From NCBI GenBank assembly GCA_905206455.1, contig CAJLHL010000099.1, positions 1 to 7,388 of the forward strand: 7,388 nucleotides of DNA, in the 5' to 3' direction. The stretch is from an uncultured Eubacteriales bacterium (GTDB lineage Bacteria > Bacillota > Clostridia > Peptostreptococcales > Anaerovoracaceae). This document shows, one piece after another, positions 1 through 5,570 of this stretch. The notes below the pieces were generated by a model. It was not told where the DNA came from. It did not search any database and saw only the letters and a program-made list of their open reading frames with translations. A program made the translations under genes and the position numbers. Each line of letters begins with the position of its first letter. The first letter of the stretch is position 1.

Positions 1-1245
1 TTTCTCCCGGAAGCGGTGCGGTTCGCTGCAGATGGAGGATTCCGCCTTCTCTGCATGATGGAGGATATGCTTCTGTATGTTTTGACTTTCCTCAACCGTC
101 TGCCGGAGAATACGCCCTTGGATTACCGTTACGCGGCTTCGCCGCCGTCGGGCATATTTCTGTTTTATTATGCGGTTTTATTTTTTTTCTGCAGTGAAGC
201 GGGAGGCGCTTTTTTGTCCGGATTTCAGGAATCCGGACAGAAGAGCCGGGACACTGGAGGGGACGCCGCAGCTGCGCAGGCTTTCAGAAGTGGACAATGG
301 CCTGCGGAGAAAGAAAACGGACGGCGTGATCCCGTGGAACGGAGAGTGAGGTTTTTTCGGACCGTCTGTCTTCTTTCCGTCTTTGCAGCGGTGTGCGGTG
401 CAGCGGGGCTTTGTATGGACCGGGCGTCCCGGGCGGGAGATCTCGTTTTTTTGGATGTGGGTCAGGGAGACTGCGCGCATCTGAGAGACGGAGGTACGAA
501 CATTATCTTTGACAGCGGCGGAAGCGACACGTACGATGTGGGCGAGAACATTCTGATTCCGTATTTTCTCGCAAACGGTGTATCGGAGCTGGATCTGGCG
601 GTGATCAGTCATCTTCATACGGATCACTGCGGAGGGCTTATATCTCTGACGAAGGGAGTCAGAATCAAAAAAATGATGCTGTCTGCGGTGTATCAGCCGA
701 ATGCGGATGAGATCGCCGGCGCCTACGGCATACCGGCGGAGGATCTTCTGTTTGTCAGGGCGGGCGACAGTATCGCTGTCGGCGGCATAACCATTGACGT
801 TCTGGCCCCGGCAGCCGCGGACCGGGAGACGTATCAGAAAATACTGGAAGACAGTGAGGATGAAAATGAATTGTGCCTCATCGTAAAGGCGAAATTCAGG
901 GGAACGGAAGTATTATTTACCGGGGATATCGGAGCGGAATATGAGAAAAAGCTGACATCTCTTTATGGGAACGGGCTTGCGGCGGATATTTTGAAAGTCG
1001 CTCATCACGGCAGCCGTTATTCCACATGCAGTCGGTTTTTGTCGGCCGTATCGCCTTCTTCCGCTGTGATACAGGTCGGGACGAATTATTACGGACATCC
1101 TTCCGGAGAAATTCTCGGCCGTCTGGAAGATTTCGGGACGCAGATCTTTCGAAACGACCGGGACGGCGCGGTCTTTTTCGATCTGAAATCCGGAGGGAAA
1201 GTCACTTCGATGAGCCGGATGCGGCGCGATTTCTTTCGGGAATAG
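1..1245 (+). CDS. comEC: ComEC/Rec2 DNA-uptake channel protein, C-terminal part (5' end outside window)
   Basis: ComEC forms the inner-membrane channel that takes single-stranded DNA into competent cells; its C-terminal metallo-beta-lactamase-like domain is thought to process the DNA. The frame is open from base 1 with no stop, so the gene continues upstream and the GTG at 16 is not its start; the N-terminal OB-fold and most of the competence membrane domain are missing here. Visible parts are a membrane segment at about 142-192, a polar, poorly conserved linker (about 195-350), a second hydrophobic segment (about 355-420), then the hydrolase domain. That domain has LDVGQGD (451-471), the metal-binding HLHTDH (610-627), FTGD (916-927), AHHGS (1000-1014) and a late GH (1093-1098), so the catalytic motifs look intact. 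In many Bacillota comEC is followed directly by holA; here a CoA-transferase and a structured RNA region lie between. Family assignment is secure; whether the cell is competent cannot be judged. Confidence 0.93.
   Translation, partial: FLPEAVRFAADGGFRLLCMMEDMLLYVLTFLNRLPENTPLDYRYAASPPSGIFLFYYAVLFFFCSEAGGAFLSGFQESGQKSRDTGGDAAAAQAFRSGQWPAEKENGRRDPVERRVRFFRTVCLLSVFAAVCGAAGLCMDRASRAGDLVFLDVGQGDCAHLRDGGTNIIFDSGGSDTYDVGENILIPYFLANGVSELDLAVISHLHTDHCGGLISLTKGVRIKKMMLSAVYQPNADEIAGAYGIPAEDLLFVRAGDSIAVGGITIDVLAPAAADRETYQKILEDSEDENELCLIVKAKFRGTEVLFTGDIGAEYEKKLTSLYGNGLAADILKVAHHGSRYSTCSRFLSAVSPSSAVIQVGTNYYGHPSGEILGRLEDFGTQIFRNDRDGAVFFDLKSGGKVTSMSRMRRDFFRE
213..241 (+). repeat. Perfect inverted repeat inside comEC linker
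   Basis: GTCCGGATT (216-224) is perfectly complementary to AATCCGGAC (230-238) around a 5-base TCAGG loop. The stem extends a few more pairs outward (bases 213-215 with 239-241, one of them a G-T pair). It lies in the poorly conserved linker before the last membrane segment of ComEC. The T-rich tract precedes the hairpin instead of following it, so it is not an intrinsic terminator on the + strand, and on the - strand it would be followed by A residues. Its role is unknown. Confidence 0.6.
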
Positions 1246-1351
1246 TTCAGTGCACGGGAAAAAGTATGATAAAAGATAAAAATTTCCGATTTTTGTGAAG
1301 GTCAAAAGATTTCAGCAATTTCGTATTTTAATTGATCAGACAAGAATCCTG
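1246..1351. other. Short AT-rich spacer after comEC, no gene or clear terminator
   Basis: No start codon with a ribosome binding site is visible. The only self-complementary element is AAAAAT (1278-1283) with ATTTTT (1289-1294), all A-T pairs and too weak to be a convincing terminator. Transcription from comEC may therefore continue into the next region. Confidence 0.5.
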
Positions 1352-1381
1352 TTATTCAGCGCTGAACATTTGTGGTATAAT
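1352..1381 (+). promoter_or_regulatory. Extended -10 sigma-A-type promoter
   Basis: A perfect TATAAT (1376-1381) is preceded by TGG (1373-1375), giving the extended -10 form TGnTATAAT. The best -35 candidate is TTATTC (1352-1357) at an 18-base spacing, which is weak, as is usual for extended -10 promoters. Transcription would begin near A1388, exactly at the first strong stem of the structured RNA region. This is the clearest promoter in the window. Confidence 0.7.
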
Positions 1382-1387
1382 AGCTTC

Positions 1388-1563
1388 AACTTAGCGATTT
1401 GCAGGAGAAACGCAGCAAGAGCTTAGTTGAACTTATACCTGTCTCTCGGCGGCAGGCGGGTCGAAGCAGAGGAATGAGACGAAGACTGAGCCGTAGTCGA
1501 CATGGTATAAATGATTCCGACTACTGACTTTGCGGTACTGCCGCAGAGAAGGATCTCTGTTTC
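1388..1563 (+). ncRNA. Candidate structured non-coding RNA or long structured leader
   Basis: The region starts at the predicted transcription start and folds well by inspection. Stem A pairs TTCAACTTAGC (1385-1395) with GCTTAGTTGAA (1421-1431), ten of eleven pairs, with an inner TTGC/GCAA. Stem B pairs TTATACC+TGTC (1433-1443) with GACA+GGTATAA (1499-1502, 1504-1510) with one bulged T. Inside B, GTCTC (1441-1445) can pair with GAGAC (1476-1480) as an alternative to the inner part of B, and GACT (1484-1487) with AGTC (1495-1498). GTAGTC (1493-1498) also matches GACTAC (1519-1524), which with stem B would form a pseudoknot. Then follow TGCGG/CCGCA (1531-1535/1541-1545) and CAGAGA/TCTCTG. No convincing reading frame covers it. 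The family is not identified: it does not match 6S, tmRNA, RNase P, T-box or SAM riboswitch hallmarks that I know. The raiA RNA family (about 200 nt, Bacillota, often near competence genes) is the first to test, but I cannot confirm it. Ends are estimated. Confidence 0.55.
1544..1563 (+). terminator. Possible weak terminator hairpin at the 3' end of the RNA candidate
   Basis: CAGAGA (1544-1549) and TCTCTG (1554-1559) form a perfect 6-bp stem with loop AGGA, followed by only three T residues (1560-1562). The short T tract makes it a poor intrinsic terminator on its own, so it may end the RNA partly or simply be its last helix. It shares its first two bases with the preceding TGCGG/CCGCA hairpin, so the two stems compete at the junction. 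Confidence 0.3.
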
Positions 1564-1564
1564 G

Positions 1565-1596
1565 CGGCGGAGCGCTGTATGATAAGACAGCCGCCG
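1565..1596 (+). other. GC-rich hairpin in the leader of the CoA-transferase gene
   Basis: CGGCGG (1565-1570) pairs with CCGCCG (1591-1596), and CTGT (1575-1578) pairs with ACAG (1587-1590), with a 4-base bulge (1571-1574) and an 8-base loop. It has no following T tract, so it is not a standard terminator. It sits 60 bases before the start codon and leaves the ribosome binding site free. The TCTCT just after it (1598-1602) duplicates the TCTCT of the preceding hairpin. Confidence 0.45.
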
Positions 1597-1643
1597 ATCT
1601 CTCGAAAGAATTTGCGGAACGGATAGATATTTATATTTTCAAC

Positions 1644-1648
1644 GGAGG
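1644..1648 (+). promoter_or_regulatory. Ribosome binding site fixing the CoA-transferase start
   Basis: GGAGG lies 7 bases before ATG 1656. The reading frame stays open further upstream, to about 1530, but that extension overlaps the structured RNA, has no family similarity and has no such site, so 1656 is the start. Confidence 0.85.
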
Positions 1649-1655
1649 ACTTCGT

Positions 1656-2975
1656 ATGGAAAAATGGGAACTCGAATATGAAAAAAAATTGTGTTCCGCC
1701 GCTGAGGCCGTGAGATTGGTAAAGGACGGGGAACGCATTTTAGTAGGCGGCATTGCGGCCCGGCCGGAGGGTTTGGTCAGAGCGCTTGTAGACAATGCGG
1801 CTTCTTTTCACGGTGTGAAGATCATGCATGGTCTCAGTTCCGGGGGTGAAGATTATCTGAAAGAGGAGTATAAAGATAATTTTATTCACGAGACGCTTTT
1901 TGTCTCCGCCTCTACCAGAAAAGCGGTAAATGAGGGATGTGCCGTGGTATATCCCTGTTATTATTTCGAAATAGGAAACTTGCTGAAAGACCGGGATATC
2001 GAAGTGGATGTCTTTATGTTTCAGGCGTCTCTGCCGGATGAACACGGTTACTGCAGCTGCGGACTCAATGCCGACTTTATCCGGGAGGGGGTGGAGACGG
2101 CCGATCGCGTTATCATGCAGGTGAATGCCCACATGCCGAGAAATGCGGGGATTGACAGCCTGGTACATGTCAGCGAAGCGGACCGGATTGTCCGCTGCGA
2201 TGAGCCGATGCCGGCTGTGCCGCGTACGGAAATCACGGAAATCGAGCGGAAGATCGGTGAAAACTGCGCCGCGCTTGTGGAAGACGGCAGCACGATCCAG
2301 ATCGGTATCGGATCGATACCGGACGCAGTCTGTCAGGCGCTGATGGGCAAGAAGAATCTGGGCGTCCATTCCGAAATGATTTCCGACGGTATCATGGATC
2401 TCTGCCGGGCGGGGGTCATCACAAATACGCAGAAATCCAATGAGAAGCGAACGATGGTAGCGGCTTTCGTGATGGGAACCCAGGAGCTGTATGATTTTGT
2501 AGACAATAATCCGGCGGTCACTCTGATGAGGGCGAGCTATACCAACGATCCCTTTACTATTGCGAAATGTTCTGATCTCGTCTGCATCAATACCTGTATT
2601 CAGGTGGATCTGATGGGACAGGTGGTTTCCGGTTCTTACGGATTGAGAAATATCAGCGGTTCCGGAGGACAGCTGGACTTTCTGAGAGGCGCGGCTATTA
2701 CCCTGGATAAAAAAGGAAAGGCGATTATAGCGATGACGTCAGTACACGAAAAAAACGGAGTGAGGACGTCGCGGATCAGACCGTTTATCACAGAGGGGTC
2801 GTCGGTGACGGTCACCCGGCAGGATGCGGACTACTTTGTCACGGAGTTCGGCGTCGCTCAGGTGAAGGGAAAAAACCTGAAGGACCGGGCGCGGTGTCTC
2901 ATCGAGATCGCGCATCCCGATTTTCGTCCGGAGCTCATCGCCGAGTACGAACGAAGATTTAAGGTTGCATACTGA
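1656..2975 (+). CDS. Acetyl-CoA-dependent acyl-CoA transferase (butyryl-/4-hydroxybutyryl-CoA:acetate CoA-transferase family), canonical active site
   Basis: 439-residue protein, the usual length for this cytoplasmic family, which moves CoA between an acyl-CoA (such as butyryl- or 4-hydroxybutyryl-CoA) and acetate through a glutamyl-CoA thioester. Motifs seen: GIGSIPDAV at residues 217-225, HSEMISDG with the expected catalytic Glu at residue 240, SGSGGQLDF at 334-342 matching the CoA-binding GGQxDF loop, and the family C-terminus (VTEFG..., HPDFRPEL). The start at ATG 1656 follows GGAGG. The stop overlaps the next start (TGATG), so translation is probably coupled to holA. The likely promoter is at 1352-1381, about 270 bases upstream, with a structured RNA between, so expression may depend on readthrough. 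Substrate choice cannot be read from the sequence: butyrate, 4-hydroxybutyrate or another short acyl group are possible. A paralogue lies at 5571-6905. Confidence 0.9.
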   Translation: MEKWELEYEKKLCSAAEAVRLVKDGERILVGGIAARPEGLVRALVDNAASFHGVKIMHGLSSGGEDYLKEEYKDNFIHETLFVSASTRKAVNEGCAVVYPCYYFEIGNLLKDRDIEVDVFMFQASLPDEHGYCSCGLNADFIREGVETADRVIMQVNAHMPRNAGIDSLVHVSEADRIVRCDEPMPAVPRTEITEIERKIGENCAALVEDGSTIQIGIGSIPDAVCQALMGKKNLGVHSEMISDGIMDLCRAGVITNTQKSNEKRTMVAAFVMGTQELYDFVDNNPAVTLMRASYTNDPFTIAKCSDLVCINTCIQVDLMGQVVSGSYGLRNISGSGGQLDFLRGAAITLDKKGKAIIAMTSVHEKNGVRTSRIRPFITEGSSVTVTRQDADYFVTEFGVAQVKGKNLKDRARCLIEIAHPDFRPELIAEYERRFKVAY

Positions 2976-4009
2976 TGGCGGCGTATTCAGGAGCTTCGAA
3001 GAAGAAAGAGCCTCACAGCTACAAACGAATTCAGGCGGAGCTGAAAGAGGACCGGCTGAAAAATATACTCCTTCTTTTCGGCAGAGAAAAATACCTGATC
3101 CGGTGGGCGTGTGAGCAGATTCGAAAGCGATATGTCATGTCCGCAGCGGAATTATTTGATTTTGTAAAGATTGACGGTTCGTCGGAAGATACGGGGAGGA
3201 TTTCCGAAGCTTGCGAGACACTTCCGATGCTGTCGGAAAAACGGGTGGTTTTGGTCAGTGATTTTGACGAGTCCTCTGGGAGAGGCGATGAAGTGGCGGA
3301 ATATCTGAAAGATTTTCCGGAAAACACGGTTCTCATTCTGGTCTGTGACAGTCTGGACAAGAGAAAAAAGCTGTACAAGGCAGCGGCAAAGTACGGTTCG
3401 GTCTATGATTTCGACCGTTTGGATCCGCCGATGCTCCGTTCTTTTATCGCAAAGCGTTTTCGGACGGCGAAAAAAGAATTCGATCCGGATCTCAGCGGTT
3501 ATTTTATCGATGTATCGGGATATTATGATAAGGAATCGGACTACACGCTGGATAATCTGGTCAACGACATGGCTAAAACCACAGCCCACAGCGGAGAGCG
3601 GATCACGGCGGAGGACATCGAAAATACGGTGATCAGCGGGGCGGAGAGGGACGTCTTCGCCTTTACCGACGCGCTTTCTTCCGGAAAAAAGGGCGATGCG
3701 CTGAGGATTCTCCATTCTCTGCTGGAAAGCGGAGAAAATGTGTTTAAATTGCTGGGGCTGATCTGTTCTCAGTATGAGACGATTCTCTCGGTTCACGAAA
3801 TGCGTTCCGACGGCATGGATCTGGCGCAGATGAAGGCGGCGCTGGGGATTCATGAGTTCCGCATCAAAAAGGCCTTCGGACCGGCGTCCCGATATGACGG
3901 GGAAGGCCTTCGGAAGGTTTTGATGAAAGCTTATGAGGCGGACCGTAATATCAAGACCGGGCTGACGGAGCCGGAAACAGCTCTGGAACTCTTTGTAGCC
4001 GGGGTTTAG
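2975..4009 (+). CDS. holA: DNA polymerase III delta subunit (clamp loader)
   Basis: 344 residues, the normal size for HolA, the clamp-loader subunit that opens the beta sliding clamp in the replisome. Seen: an N-terminal FGREKYLI segment at residues 35-42 (equivalent to the FG-x-[ED]-x-[FY]-L opening of the family), TLPMLSEKRVVLV at 82-94 (the conserved TLPfFsekRlVvv region), a central helical part with DYTLDNLVNDMAK, and a C-terminal domain with NVFKLLGLICSQY. The first 29 residues are a lysine-rich, variable extension. Its ATG overlaps the stop of the CoA-transferase by one base; the only upstream purine stretch is AAGG (2961-2964) at 10 bases, a weak site, which supports translational coupling. 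The neighbour comEC, one gene further up, is its usual partner in Bacillota. The gene normally needed for replication thus depends here on a metabolic gene's translation or on an internal promoter that I do not see. Confidence 0.92.
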   Translation: MAAYSGASKKKEPHSYKRIQAELKEDRLKNILLLFGREKYLIRWACEQIRKRYVMSAAELFDFVKIDGSSEDTGRISEACETLPMLSEKRVVLVSDFDESSGRGDEVAEYLKDFPENTVLILVCDSLDKRKKLYKAAAKYGSVYDFDRLDPPMLRSFIAKRFRTAKKEFDPDLSGYFIDVSGYYDKESDYTLDNLVNDMAKTTAHSGERITAEDIENTVISGAERDVFAFTDALSSGKKGDALRILHSLLESGENVFKLLGLICSQYETILSVHEMRSDGMDLAQMKAALGIHEFRIKKAFGPASRYDGEGLRKVLMKAYEADRNIKTGLTEPETALELFVAGV

Positions 4010-4061
4010 GAACTCTGCGGCACCGTGCGGAATGGTCTGAAATCGGAGAAGGCGCAGCAGG

Positions 4062-4211
4062 ATGCGGACAGAAGCGGAAAAGACGGAACGGTTTCATCTG
4101 AAGAAAATTGTTTTCAGATCGTTCAGAACGCGGCCCGTTTCGCGCGGGATAGAAAAAGCCGCAGGTTTTGTCAGGACGCGGAAAAGGGACGAAGATGATA
4201 ACAGAAAGTAA
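4062..4211 (+). CDS. Possible 49-residue basic small protein (unrecognised)
   Basis: ATG 4062 opens a 49-codon frame ending in TAA (4209-4211), rich in Arg and Lys (about a third of residues) and without a membrane segment or recognisable motif. A GGAGAAGG stretch (4045-4052) lies 9 bases before the ATG, a plausible ribosome binding site. It ends 19 bases before the metY TTG and 8 bases before the metY ribosome binding site, so it could act as a leader ORF. It may equally be chance: the 4010-4230 spacer is purine-rich and the hairpin at 4096-4119 lies inside it. I do not recognise the protein. Confidence 0.22.
   Translation: MRTEAEKTERFHLKKIVFRSFRTRPVSRGIEKAAGFVRTRKRDEDDNRK
4096..4119 (+). 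other. Imperfect hairpin in the holA-metY spacer
   Basis: ATCTGAA (4096-4102) pairs with TTCAGAT (4113-4119), and after one bulged G the AA at 4104-4105 pairs with TT at 4111-4112, around a 5-base loop. No T tract follows on the + strand, so a terminator after holA is not supported. The rest of the 4010-4230 spacer shows no riboswitch hallmark and no good promoter. Confidence 0.35.
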
Positions 4212-4219
4212 AAGAAAAC

Positions 4220-4225
4220 AGGAGG
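4220..4225 (+). promoter_or_regulatory. Ribosome binding site fixing the TTG start of metY
   Basis: A perfect AGGAGG lies 5 bases before TTG 4231. The alternative in-frame ATG at 4195 has no comparable site, and the conserved MetY N-terminus (KKRHINTSCIQAG) begins right after the TTG. Confidence 0.8.
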
Positions 4226-4230
4226 AAGTT

Positions 4231-5511
4231 TTGAAGAAAAGACATATCAATACAAGCTGTATACAGGCGGGTTACAGCCCGAAAAGCGGGGAGGCGCGAG
4301 TTCTTCCGATTTATCAGTCGACGACATTTAAATATGATTCCAGTGAGGCGATGGCGAAGCTCTTTGATCTGGAGGCAGACGGTTATTTTTATACCAGACT
4401 TCAGAATCCGACGAATGACGCGGTGGCGGCAAAAATTGCGGAACTGGAAGGCGGCACGGCAGCGATGCTGACTTCCTCCGGTCAGGCGGCGAATTTCTTT
4501 TCTGTCTTCAATATCTGCAGCGCGGGTGATCATGTGGTCAGTTCCTCTGCGGTTTACGGCGGAACGTTTAATCTGCTCAATGTCACTATGCGTAAGATGG
4601 GGATCGATGTGACTTTCGTGGACCCGGAATGCACAGCGGAGGAACTGAGTGCAGCCTTTCAGGAAAATACGAAGTGTCTCTTTGCGGAAAGTATTTCCAA
4701 CCCTTCTATGGTAGTGCTGGATTTTGAAAAGTTTGCAAAGGCGGCGCATGTCCACGGAGTGCCGTTTATCGTGGATAATACTTTCCCGACGCCGATTAAC
4801 TGCAGACCTCTGGAATGGGGAGCTGATATCGTCACTCACAGTACTACGAAATATATGGACGGTCATGCTACCAGCGTAGGCGGCGCTATCGTGGAGGGGG
4901 GTACCTTTGACTGGATGGCTCACAGAGATAAATTTCCCGGCATGACGGAACCGGATGATTCCTATCATGGAATCGTATACGCTGAAACTTTCGGTAATAG
5001 AGCGTTTGTTACGAAAGCGACGGTTCAGGTGATGCGGGATCTTGGATCCATCCCGTCCCCGCACAACGCGTTTTTACTGAATCTGGGGTTGGAGACTCTG
5101 TTTTTAAGGATGGCGCGTCATTGCGAAAATGCGCAGGCCGTAGCGGAGTATCTGGAATCTGATGATCGTGTCACCTGGGTGGAGTATCCCGGTCTGAAAA
5201 GCAGCAAATATCACGATTTAGCGAAAAAATATATGCCGAATGGAACCTGCGGCGTCATATCTTTTGGCGTCAAGGGCGGAAGAGAAGCGGCCACAAAGTT
5301 TATGGACAGTCTGAAACTGGCGGCGGTGGTGACCCATGTGGCGGATGCCCGTACCTGTGTACTTCATCCTGCCAGCACGACGCACCGGCAGCTGACAGAT
5401 CAGCAGCTTCTGGAGGCGGGAGTTTCGGCTGATCTGATCCGTCTTTCCGTAGGGATCGAGTATGCGGAGGATATCATCGCCGACATCAGACAGGCGCTGG
5501 ATCAGGTATAG
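4231..5511 (+). CDS. metY: O-acetylhomoserine sulfhydrylase (homocysteine synthase), PLP-dependent
   Basis: 426 residues, the normal length of MetY. It makes L-homocysteine and acetate from O-acetyl-L-homoserine and sulfide, a direct-sulfhydrylation route to methionine in the cytoplasm, and belongs to the Cys/Met-metabolism PLP enzymes. Motifs seen: YTR at residues 54-56 followed by QNPT, SSGQAA from 82, YGGT from 109 with the tyrosine that stacks on PLP, VDNTF with Asp 182 binding the pyridine nitrogen, HSTTKYMDGHA with the PLP lysine at 207, and the C-terminal LHPASTTHRQL with Arg 386 for the substrate carboxylate. The DGHATSVGGAIV and HPASTTHRQL stretches favour MetY over cystathionine gamma-synthase or methionine gamma-lyase. 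The start is TTG with a perfect ribosome binding site. It probably shares a transcript with the CoA-transferase 59 bases downstream; no SAM riboswitch or T-box is visible upstream. Confidence 0.9.
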   Translation: MKKRHINTSCIQAGYSPKSGEARVLPIYQSTTFKYDSSEAMAKLFDLEADGYFYTRLQNPTNDAVAAKIAELEGGTAAMLTSSGQAANFFSVFNICSAGDHVVSSSAVYGGTFNLLNVTMRKMGIDVTFVDPECTAEELSAAFQENTKCLFAESISNPSMVVLDFEKFAKAAHVHGVPFIVDNTFPTPINCRPLEWGADIVTHSTTKYMDGHATSVGGAIVEGGTFDWMAHRDKFPGMTEPDDSYHGIVYAETFGNRAFVTKATVQVMRDLGSIPSPHNAFLLNLGLETLFLRMARHCENAQAVAEYLESDDRVTWVEYPGLKSSKYHDLAKKYMPNGTCGVISFGVKGGREAATKFMDSLKLAAVVTHVADARTCVLHPASTTHRQLTDQQLLEAGVSADLIRLSVGIEYAEDIIADIRQALDQV

Positions 5512-5570
5512 AATGTAAAGGAGAATCAAAAGACAGGCAGGATAGAAAGAGCAATCGGAGGGTACCCGAA

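Noticed and set aside
178..627. 149-residue minus-strand frame opposite comEC
   Set aside because: It lies opposite conserved ComEC motifs and is a by-product of their codon use; the same holds for the other antisense frames over the CoA-transferases, holA and metY.
1278..1294. AAAAAT/ATTTTT hairpin as comEC terminator
   Set aside because: The stem is only six A-T pairs and is unlikely to stop transcription.
1531..1545. T-box-like antiterminator (TGCGGTACTGCCGCA)
   Set aside because: It only loosely resembles the TGGNACCGCG T-box signature, is better explained as a simple hairpin, and no stem I landmarks or tRNA-synthetase/amino-acid gene context fits.
1530..1655. N-terminal extension of the first CoA-transferase
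   Set aside because: It overlaps the structured RNA region, has no family similarity, and the family N-terminus (MEKWELEYEKKLCS) starts at 1656 behind GGAGG.
4168..4201. Promoter for metY with TTGTCA (4168-4173) as -35
   Set aside because: No acceptable -10 lies at 16-18 bases; the nearest TA-rich hexamers are at 21-22 bases.
4168..4230. Upstream starts for metY at 4168 or ATG 4195
   Set aside because: The extra residues are not part of the MetY family and neither start has a strong ribosome binding site, while TTG 4231 has AGGAGG at 5 bases.
5517..5523. AAAGGAG resembling a ribosome binding site just after metY
   Set aside because: No start codon follows at a usable distance; the next gene has its own GGAGGG at 5557-5562.
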